Below are positions 1 to 5,065 of a DNA stretch of 9,766 bases, piece by piece. Below the pieces are notes generated by a model that searched no databases, was not told where the DNA came from, and worked only from the letters and a program-made list of their open reading frames with translations. A program made the position numbers and the translations under genes. Position 1 is the stretch's first letter. Each line of letters begins with the position of its first letter. This DNA comes from Burkholderia gladioli (GTDB taxonomy: Bacteria > Pseudomonadota > Gammaproteobacteria > Burkholderiales > Burkholderiaceae): positions 1 to 9,766 of the forward strand of contig WNEB01000044.1 in assembly GCA_009914575.1 (NCBI GenBank), read 5' to 3'.

Positions 1-235
1 GGCCGCCGGGGTACGAAAACCTACGTCGCAAAACGGTATCTTCCCACCCCTAGCCCCGCCCCAAGGCGGGGAAGTCCTCGCCGCCGGACGGGCTCGGGGG
101 CCAGGCGGCGCAAGGCTTTGCCTGGCCCGAGGCCTCAAGCGTGCTCGTAGATTTCTCCGCATCAAGGGTTCGCTGCGCCGGGCTTCGCCCGCCCTTGACC
201 CGGAAAAATCCACCCACTCGAAATTCAAGAGAGGC
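1..235 (+). mobile_element. MITE-like palindromic element, copy 1, inside cobW (left end cut by window)
   Basis: This is an inverted copy of 1230-1413. The two match over 184 aligned bases with only two substitutions (62 C versus A, 198 A versus C) and one 51-bp indel (97-147, present here, absent in the other copy). The last 25 bases (211-235) are identical to the reverse complement of 1230-1254, so the element ends at 235. By comparison with copy 2, 30 bases should be missing to the left, for a full length of 265. It contains three hairpins: 54-60 with 65-71, 98-106 with 120-128, and a nested pair 163-168/192-197 around 179-183/187-191. No transposase is present, so it must be mobilised in trans. 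Positions 236-243 (ACCTTCTT) are the predicted right-hand target duplication. Confidence 0.85.
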
Positions 236-994
236 ACCTTCTTCATCGACAGCGAGATCGCCGACGATTTCCTGCTCGACGCGATCATCACGCTGGTTGA
301 CGCCAAGCACGCCAACGCGCAGCTCGACGAGCACGAAGTGGTGCAGCGCCAGGTGGGCTTCGCCGATCGCCTGTTCGTCACCAAGGCCGATCTGGTCGAC
401 GAAGCCACGCTGGCCGGCCTCAAGCACCGCCTGATGCACATGAACCCGCGCGCGGCGATCCGTCAGGTGAACTTCGGCGAAGCCGACATCAAGGAAATCT
501 TCGACCTGCGCGGCTTCAACCTGAACGCCAAGCTCGAGATCGATCCGGATTTCCTGGTGGAAGACGATCACGCCCACCATGGTCACGGTCACGACCATGG
601 GCACGATCACGCGAACTGCGATCACGACCACGGCCATTGCGGCCACGATCACGGCCACGGTCATGCGCACCACAACCACCATCACGCGCACCACGACGAC
701 AAGATCAAGTCGTTCGTCTACCGCAACGATCGCCCGTTCGATCCGAACAAGCTCGAGGATTTCCTCGGCGGCATCCTGCAGATCTACGGCGAACGCCTGC
801 TGCGCTACAAGGGCGTGCTCTACATGAAGGGCGTGGATCGCAAGGTGGTGTTCCAGGGCGTGCACCAGATGATGGGCAGCGATCTGGCCGCGAAGTGGCT
901 GCCGGTCGACAAGAAGACCAGCAAGATGGTGTTCATCGGCATCGATCTGCCGCAAGACCTGATCACCGACGGCCTCGACGCCTGCCTCGCATAA
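2..994 (+). CDS. COG0523/CobW-family GTPase metallochaperone, 3' part, with in-frame mobile-element insertion
   Basis: COG0523 (CobW/P47K) proteins are GTPases that deliver metal, often zinc, to client proteins in the cytosol. The 5' end, with Walker A and the CxCC motif, lies outside the window. The frame is open without a stop from base 2 to the TAA at 992-994. Codons 1-78 (2-235) derive from a mobile element; CobW sequence resumes at 236 with TFFIDSEIADDFLLDAI, a stretch the family carries shortly after its ETTG motif. The guanine-specificity motif TKAD lies at 380-391. A His-rich stretch (569-694; 22 His and 2 Cys in 42 residues) precedes the C-terminal CobW_C domain (YRNDRPFDPNKLEDFL through GVHQMMGSDLAAKWLP). 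A GTG at 338 would allow only a shortened product without the G-domain core, so I do not take it as the start. Whether the enlarged protein works is unknown. The call as CobW family is firm; the true start is not visible. Confidence 0.85.
   Translation, partial: AAGVRKPTSQNGIFPPLAPPQGGEVLAAGRARGPGGARLCLARGLKRARRFLRIKGSLRRASPALDPEKSTHSKFKRGTFFIDSEIADDFLLDAIITLVDAKHANAQLDEHEVVQRQVGFADRLFVTKADLVDEATLAGLKHRLMHMNPRAAIRQVNFGEADIKEIFDLRGFNLNAKLEIDPDFLVEDDHAHHGHGHDHGHDHANCDHDHGHCGHDHGHGHAHHNHHHAHHDDKIKSFVYRNDRPFDPNKLEDFLGGILQIYGERLLRYKGVLYMKGVDRKVVFQGVHQMMGSDLAAKWLPVDKKTSKMVFIGIDLPQDLITDGLDACLA
97..147 (+). repeat. 51-bp optional hairpin module of the element
   Basis: Present in copy 1 and absent from copy 2. 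It is bounded by direct GCTCG repeats (92-96 and 143-147), so loss by slippage or recombination between them would give the short form exactly. It carries a 9-bp perfect stem, GGGCCAGGC (98-106) with GCCTGGCCC (120-128), extendable to CTCGGG/CCCGAG with a 2-base bulge. Its length is 17 codons, so gain or loss keeps the reading frame. Confidence 0.7.
236..243 (+). repeat. Predicted right target-site duplication of element copy 1
   Basis: ACCTTCTT follows the element end directly and encodes the start of the conserved CobW TFF stretch. Copy 2 makes an 8-bp duplication, so the same eight bases should occur just left of the element, beyond the window. This is a prediction only. Confidence 0.5.
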
Positions 995-1006
995 CATCGC
1001 GAGCAT

Positions 1007-1036
1007 CCGGCCAGCGCCGCAAGGGGCGCTGGCCGG
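1007..1036 (+). terminator. Hairpin downstream of cobW
   Basis: A perfect 12-bp stem, CCGGCCAGCGCC (1007-1018) with GGCGCTGGCCGG (1025-1036), and a 6-base loop lie 12 bases after the cobW stop. There is no proper T-run, so termination efficiency is uncertain. Confidence 0.55.
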
Positions 1037-1221
1037 CGCAGCGATTTCCCGCCGCAAGCCCCCGCTTTCCGCACGCTTCCCCGCCCGTACCGGCGCTGCC
1101 TCCGAGCCGTTTCCGGCCGCCTTTCCCACGCCTTGCAACGCGTACGCGCGCACGTGTCGTTGTCGTTTTTACAGGGCAGGCACATGATTTGATCGCGTCA
1201 TCGCTTTTTCGCGTTCAGCGA
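1037..1221. other. Non-coding spacer between cobW hairpin and element copy 2
   Basis: I see no convincing gene here. The only signal is a weak sigma-70-like pair, TTGTCG (1160-1165) and CATGAT (1183-1188), 17 bases apart and pointing toward dksA. Each hexamer matches the consensus at 4 of 6 positions. If it is used, transcription toward dksA would pass through the element. Confidence 0.3.
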
Positions 1222-1229
1222 GTTATATT
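1222..1229 (+). repeat. Left 8-bp target-site duplication of element copy 2
   Basis: GTTATATT directly abuts the left terminus of the element and is repeated exactly at 1444-1451. It is AT-rich in a GC-rich setting, which suggests target preference. Confidence 0.85.
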
Positions 1230-1443
1230 GCCTCTCTTGAATTTCGAGTGGGTGGATTTTTCCGGGGCAAGGGCGGGCGAAGCCCGGCGCAGCGAACCCT
1301 TGATGCGGAGAAATCTACGAGCCCGTCCGGCGGCGAGGACTTCCCCGCCTTTGGGCGGGGCTAGGGGTGGGAAGATACCGTTTTGCGACGTAGGTTTTCG
1401 TACCCCGGCGGCCCTTTTCACCCACTCAAATTTCAAGAGAGCC
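1230..1443 (-). mobile_element. MITE-like palindromic element, copy 2 (complete, 214 bp, short form)
   Basis: The termini form an imperfect 25-bp inverted repeat with 22 of 25 matches. The left end begins GCCTCTCTTGAATTTCGAGT; the right end, reverse-complemented, begins GGCTCTCTTGAAATTTGAGT. An exact 8-bp duplication flanks it (1222-1229 and 1444-1451). It lacks the 51-bp module found in copy 1 and lies in the opposite orientation. Both strands are open in the frame that starts at element base 2. No transposase is encoded. The GG-CTCT-type ends and the 8-bp AT-rich duplication are reminiscent of the ISL3 family, which could supply transposase, but that is inference. It lies in the cobW-dksA intergenic region, with open frames but no sign of being a gene of its own. 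Confidence 0.88.
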
Positions 1444-1451
1444 GTTATATT
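1444..1451 (+). repeat. Right 8-bp target-site duplication of element copy 2
   Basis: An exact repeat of GTTATATT at 1222-1229, directly abutting the right terminus. Confidence 0.85.
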
Positions 1452-1806
1452 TTTGGGATATCCGGGCGGCACGACCGCGGAATTCCCCCTATGCGGTACT
1501 GCGTAGCGATTCAGTTACAATACGTGCCCACTGGACGCGGCAGTACCAGGCCCGGTTCTTGCGTGACCTATCGGGCTACACCGGCATCGCCACCGCCGGT
1601 CGGCCTCGAGCCGGATGCGGAATGCGCTACATATCGGGCGATGGCGCAGCAAGCGGGCCGGCACCAGGAGGTACCGGAGAACCGGTACCGGAGGCTTTCG
1701 GCTCCGACACGGCACATGATTGGCAAACCATCACAAAGGCCGTTGCGGGTAATCCCAAAGTGCGGGCAATATCTCCCGATTTGCCGCACATTGAAGAAGC
1801 AAGCAG
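1452..1806 (+). promoter_or_regulatory. Long dksA upstream region with hairpins
   Basis: This 355-base non-coding stretch should hold the dksA promoter and leader. A TACAAT (1516-1521) could be a -10 box, but no good -35 lies 16-18 bases upstream. A perfect hairpin, GGTACCGG (1670-1677) with CCGGTACC (1682-1689), has a 4-base loop. A second stem, GTGCGG plus CAA (1760-1769, one bulged G) with TTGCCGCAC (1781-1789), ends just before the dksA ribosome binding site (GAAGAAG, 1793-1799). That position would suit translational control of dksA, but this is inferred from location only. Confidence 0.4.
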
Positions 1807-2223
1807 ATGACGAACAAACTCTTGACCGAAGCCGAAATCCTGAAGATGAGCGAAAAGGATTACATGAATGAAGATCAGCTCGCCTTCTTCCAAAATCGGC
1901 TCGAACAGCTGCAGGCGGACATTCTCCGCAATGCAGGCCAGACGACCGAGAATCTGCGCGAAACGGTGATCGTTCCCGATCCCGCCGACCGCGCGACGAT
2001 CGAGGAAGAACACGCGCTCGAACTGCGCACGCGCGACCGCGAGCGCAAGCTGCTGAAGAAGGTGCAGCAGTCGCTGGCCCGCGTCGATTCCGGCGATTAC
2101 GGCTGGTGCGAGGAAACGGGCGAGCCGATCGGCATCCCCCGCCTGATCGCGCGCCCGACCGCCACGCTCTCGCTCGAAGCGCAAGAGCGCCGCGAGCTGC
2201 GCCAGAAGCTGTTCGGCGACTGA
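1807..2223 (+). CDS. dksA: DksA, RNA polymerase-binding transcription factor (zinc-ligand-poor form)
   Basis: DksA enters the RNA polymerase secondary channel and, with ppGpp, resets transcription during the stringent response. The 138-aa product has the expected coiled-coil arrangement (about residues 25-95). The tip sequence PDPADRA (57-63) keeps the two Asp and the Ala that matter in E. coli DksA. The C-terminal globular part reads YGWCEETGEPIGIPRL through RPTATLSLEAQE. At the four zinc-ligand positions of E. coli DksA it has Cys101, Thr104, Ser122 and Ala125, with spacing preserved, so classical zinc-finger coordination is not possible. This resembles zinc-independent DksA variants such as P. 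aeruginosa DksA2. The start is supported by GAAGAAG (1793-1799) and by alignment. It is monocistronic, with its own terminator downstream, and a COG0523 gene lies upstream. Confidence 0.95.
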   Translation: MTNKLLTEAEILKMSEKDYMNEDQLAFFQNRLEQLQADILRNAGQTTENLRETVIVPDPADRATIEEEHALELRTRDRERKLLKKVQQSLARVDSGDYGWCEETGEPIGIPRLIARPTATLSLEAQERRELRQKLFGD

Positions 2224-2267
2224 TCCCGCCCGGCGCGGCGGCCTCCCGCGCCACTCACGCTGCTTCG

Positions 2268-2300
2268 AAAAAGCGCGCGGCTTGCCGCGCGCTTTTTGTT
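2268..2300 (+). terminator. Rho-independent terminator of dksA
   Basis: A perfect stem, AAAAAGCGCGCGGC (2268-2281) with GCCGCGCGCTTTTT (2284-2297), closes on a TT loop and ends in a T-rich tail. It lies 45 bases after the dksA stop. Confidence 0.9.
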
Positions 2301-2366
2301 TGTCCGCGGCGCGCGCCGCGCCGCCTCGCGCATCTCGCGCCCCGCCCCGCTTCGCCGAATTCCACT

Positions 2367-2394
2367 CTTGATATCGCCGCGCGTGCCCTAACAT
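2367..2394 (+). promoter_or_regulatory. Probable sigma-32 heat-shock promoter of hslVU
   Basis: CTTGAT (2367-2372), 13 bases, then CCCTAACAT (2386-2394) resembles the sigma-32 pattern CTTGAA with CCCAT-type -10. It lies about 100 bases upstream of hslV, a gene pair classically under heat-shock control in proteobacteria. I found no better sigma-70 pair in the interval 2301-2497. Confidence 0.55.
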
Positions 2395-2497
2395 GGTCTG
2401 AATACGCGCGGTGCGCCCGACGGCTGCGCCGCGCGTCGCCATGGCGGCGGTGCCTCCGCACCCCCGCGTCCTCCCCGGATTCTCTGAAGGAACGCAG

Positions 2498-3034
2498 ATG
2501 GAGCAATATCACGGCACTACGATCGTTTCCGTGCGGCGCGGCGATCAGGTCGCGCTCGGCGGCGACGGCCAGGTCACGCTCGGCAACATCGTCATGAAGG
2601 GCGGCGCGCGCAAGGTGCGCCGCATCTACAACAATCAGGTGCTGGTCGGCTTCGCCGGCGGCACCGCCGATGCGTTCTCGCTCCTCGACCGTTTCGAGGC
2701 CAAGCTCGAAAAGCACCAGGGCAACCTGACGCGCGCCGCCGTCGAACTCGCCAAGGACTGGCGCACCGACCGCATGCTGCGCCGCCTCGAGGCAATGCTG
2801 ATCACGGCCGACAAGACCACCACGCTCGTCATCACCGGCAACGGCGACGTGCTCGATCCCGAAGGCGGGATCTGCGCGATCGGCTCGGGCGGCTCCTACG
2901 CGCAGGCTGCCGCGCGCGCGCTGGCCGAGAACACCGAACTGTCGCCGGGCGAGATCGTCAAGAAAGCGCTGACGATCGCCGGCGACATGTGCATCTACAC
3001 GAACCACAGCCACATCATCGAAACGATCGAGTAA
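2498..3034 (+). CDS. hslV: HslV (ClpQ), peptidase subunit of the HslUV ATP-dependent protease
   Basis: HslV is a cytosolic threonine protease that stacks as a double hexamer and degrades unfolded and regulatory proteins passed to it by HslU. The 178-aa product carries the N-terminal nucleophile region TTIVSVRR at residues 7-14, preceded by a short MEQYHG segment that must be removed to free Thr7. E. coli HslV loses only its Met, so the propeptide is longer here. Other family landmarks are [34 protein letters not shown], the [14 protein letters not shown] segment and [10 protein letters not shown] near the end. The start is supported by AAGGA at 2487-2491, six bases before the ATG. hslU follows after 10 bases, so the two are co-transcribed. 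Confidence 0.97.
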   Translation: MEQYHGTTIVSVRRGDQVALGGDGQVTLGNIVMKGGARKVRRIYNNQVLVGFAGGTADAFSLLDRFEAKLEKHQGNLTRAAVELAKDWRTDRMLRRLEAMLITADKTTTLVITGNGDVLDPEGGICAIGSGGSYAQAAARALAENTELSPGEIVKKALTIAGDMCIYTNHSHIIETIE

Positions 3035-3044
3035 GGACGCCGAC

Positions 3045-4391
3045 ATGAGCACCATGACCCCTGCCGAGATCGTCTCGGAACTCGACAAGCACATCATCGG
3101 GCAGAACAAGGCGAAGAAGGCCGTCGCCGTCGCGCTGCGCAACCGCTGGCGCCGCCAGCAGGTGGCCGAGCCGCTGCGCCAGGAAATCACGCCGAAGAAC
3201 ATCCTGATGATCGGGCCGACGGGCGTCGGCAAGACCGAAATCGCGCGCCGCCTGGCCAAGCTGGCCGACGCGCCGTTCATCAAGATCGAGGCGACCAAGT
3301 TCACCGAAGTGGGCTACGTGGGCCGCGATGTGGACAGCATCGTGCGCGACCTGATCGAAATCGCCGTCAAGCAGACGCGCGAAACCGAAATGCGCAAGGT
3401 GCGCTCGAAGGCGCAGGATCTCGCCGAGGATCGCATCCTCGACATCCTCCTGCCGCAGCCGCGCGCGGTGGGCTTCGGCGCGAACAACGAGGCGGCCAAC
3501 GACGACAACAACGTCACGCGCCAGACGTTCCGCAAGCGCCTGCGCGAAGGCGCGCTCGACGACAAGGAAGTCGAGCTCGACATCGATCATCCGCAGGCCG
3601 GCATGGACATCATGGCGCCGCCGGGCATGGAAGAGATGACCGAGCAGATCCGCTCGATGTTCTCGAACATCGGCGGCGGCAAGAAAACGCGCCGCAAGGT
3701 CAAGATCAAGGAAGCGCTGAAGCTGCTGACCGACGAGGAAGCGGCCAAGCTGCTCAACGACGAGGAAGTGAAGACCAAGGCCGTGCAGAACGTCGAGCAG
3801 AACGGCATCGTGTTCCTCGACGAGATCGACAAGATCGCGTCGCGCAACAACGAAGGCGGTGGCGGCGGCGAAGTCTCGCGCCAGGGCGTGCAGCGCGATC
3901 TGCTGCCGCTCGTCGAAGGCACCACGGTCAACACCAAGTACGGGATGATCAAGACCGATCACATCCTGTTCATCGCGAGCGGCGCGTTCCACCTGTCGAA
4001 GCCGAGCGACCTGATTCCCGAACTGCAAGGGCGTTTCCCGATCCGCGTCGAACTCGATTCTCTGTCGGTCAAGGATTTCGAATCGATCCTGGCGGCCACC
4101 GACGCGAGCCTCGTCAAGCAATACCAGGCGCTGCTCGCCACCGAGGACGTCAAGCTCGAGTTCGCCGACGACGGCATCCGTCGCCTCGCCGAAATCGTGT
4201 TCTCGGTCAACGAGAAGACCGAGAACATCGGCGCGCGGCGCCTGTACACGGTGATCGAGAAGCTGCTGGAAGACGTGTCGTTCGCGGCCGGCAACCACGC
4301 GGGCGAGGCGGTGACGGTCGATGCGGCCTATGTCGACCGCGCGCTCGGCGAAGTGTCGCGGGACGAGGATCTGTCGCGCTACGTGCTGTAA
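3045..4391 (+). CDS. hslU: HslU (ClpY), AAA+ ATPase subunit of the HslUV protease
   Basis: HslU is the hexameric AAA+ unfoldase that recognises substrates and threads them into HslV. The 448-aa length is normal. Visible motifs in order: Walker A GPTGVGKT (57-64), pore loop GYVG (90-93), a variable I-domain (about 105-245, with charged helices and the [16 protein letters not shown] insert), Walker B IVFLDEID (255-262), the arginine finger region ELQGRFPIR (Arg330), sensor-2 GARR (397-400 region) and the C-terminal EDLSRYVL, the tail that docks into HslV and activates it. AAGGA overlapping the hslV stop (3033-3037) serves as ribosome binding site. It ends the hslVU operon and faces the regA gene tail to tail. 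No irregularities are seen. Confidence 0.97.
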   Translation: MSTMTPAEIVSELDKHIIGQNKAKKAVAVALRNRWRRQQVAEPLRQEITPKNILMIGPTGVGKTEIARRLAKLADAPFIKIEATKFTEVGYVGRDVDSIVRDLIEIAVKQTRETEMRKVRSKAQDLAEDRILDILLPQPRAVGFGANNEAANDDNNVTRQTFRKRLREGALDDKEVELDIDHPQAGMDIMAPPGMEEMTEQIRSMFSNIGGGKKTRRKVKIKEALKLLTDEEAAKLLNDEEVKTKAVQNVEQNGIVFLDEIDKIASRNNEGGGGGEVSRQGVQRDLLPLVEGTTVNTKYGMIKTDHILFIASGAFHLSKPSDLIPELQGRFPIRVELDSLSVKDFESILAATDASLVKQYQALLATEDVKLEFADDGIRRLAEIVFSVNEKTENIGARRLYTVIEKLLEDVSFAAGNHAGEAVTVDAAYVDRALGEVSRDEDLSRYVL

Positions 4392-4409
4392 GCGTCGCGC
4401 CGGCAAGCA

Positions 4410-4444
4410 AAACGGGCGGCCCCGCGCAAGCGGGCCGCCCGTTT
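4410..4444. terminator. Bidirectional terminator between hslU and regA-like gene
   Basis: A perfect 13-bp stem, AAACGGGCGGCCC (4410-4422) with GGGCCGCCCGTTT (4432-4444), has a 9-base loop. T-rich sequence follows on the plus strand (GTTTCGTTTC), and on the minus strand the run TTTTGCTT follows. It can therefore serve both convergent operons. Confidence 0.85.
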
Positions 4445-4494
4445 CGTTTCGAGGCCGCAGCCGGCTGCCGCGCGCCGGCGCGCCGGAAAGTTCG

Positions 4495-5037
4495 TTATTG
4501 CCGCACCGGCCGCTTGGCCAGCTTGCGTTGCAGCGTGCGGCGGTGCATGTTCAGCGCGCGCGCCGTGGCGGAGACGTTGTTGCCGTTTTCGGCCAGCACG
4601 CGCTGGATGTGCTCCCATTCGAGGCGGTCGATCGACAGCACGACCGGATTCTCGAGCGCGTCCTCGGCCTGCACTTCGGTGGCGTTGGTCTGCAGCGCGG
4701 CGAGGATCGATTCGACGTTGGCCGGCTTCGACAGATAGTTGTCGGCGCCGTCCTTCACGGCCTGCACGGCCGTGGCGATGCTGGCATAGCCGGTCAGCAC
4801 GAGGATTCGCGCATCGGGCTGCAGATCGCAGAGCGGCGCGATCAGCGACAGCCCCGAATCCTCGCCGAGATGCAGGTCGACCGTGATGAATTCGAATTTC
4901 GTCCCGCTCGCCAGCTTCAGCGCCGCATCGCGCGAATGGGCCTGCTGCACGACGTAGCCGCGACGTTCGAGCCCGCGAGCCAGCGTGCCGGCAAAAACTT
5001 CGTTGTCGTCGATGACGAGAAAGTGGTTGTCGCTCAT
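4495..5037 (-). CDS. regA: RegA/PrrA/RoxR-family redox response regulator
   Basis: This is a two-component DNA-binding regulator of the group that controls respiratory and redox genes. The 180-aa product has a receiver domain (about 1-115) with acidic pair Asp10-Asp11, phospho-acceptor Asp54 (VDLHLGEDSG), Thr82 (VLTGYASIATAV) and Lys104 (YLSKPA). A short linker leads to a Fis-type helix-turn-helix (about 138-175, WEHIQRVLAENGNNVSATARALNMHRRTLQ split across two helices). The ending NMHRRTLQRKLAKR is a hallmark of the RegA family. A frame open further upstream is not the true start: the ATG at 5037 has AGGAG a few bases before it (CTCCT at 5045-5049 on the plus strand). It follows the sensor kinase by 28 bases, hence one operon. 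Target genes cannot be read from the window. Confidence 0.9.
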   Translation of the reverse strand: MSDNHFLVIDDNEVFAGTLARGLERRGYVVQQAHSRDAALKLASGTKFEFITVDLHLGEDSGLSLIAPLCDLQPDARILVLTGYASIATAVQAVKDGADNYLSKPANVESILAALQTNATEVQAEDALENPVVLSIDRLEWEHIQRVLAENGNNVSATARALNMHRRTLQRKLAKRPVRQ

Positions 5038-5065
5038 CGTTGTTCTCCTTTGTTTCAGCGAAAGG

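Noticed and set aside
569..694. Tandem repeat or CRISPR-like array in the GATCACGGCCACGG region
   Set aside because: The repetition follows from His/Asp/Gly codons in the CobW His-rich stretch. Unit length is irregular and there are no spacers.
50..1153. Long minus-strand open frame opposite cobW
   Set aside because: It is the antisense of the His-rich and GC-rich coding sequence, giving runs of Val and Met, with no recognisable domain. It crosses the element and the intergenic spacer.
1222..1229. Zur (zinc) operator suggested by GTTATATT near cobW and dksA
   Set aside because: A Zur box needs an extended palindrome. After removing the element, the restored site GTTATATTTTTGGGATAT is not symmetric.
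1215..1472. 85-codon minus-strand ORF over element copy 2 as a real gene
   Set aside because: Nearly all of it is the element's own open frame plus a few flanking codons. There is no ribosome binding site and no support as a stand-alone protein, so it is treated as a property of the element.
3015..4406. 463-codon minus-strand open frame opposite hslU
   Set aside because: It is a shadow of the G/C-rich third positions of hslU, which matches its family end to end. No family resemblance on the minus strand.
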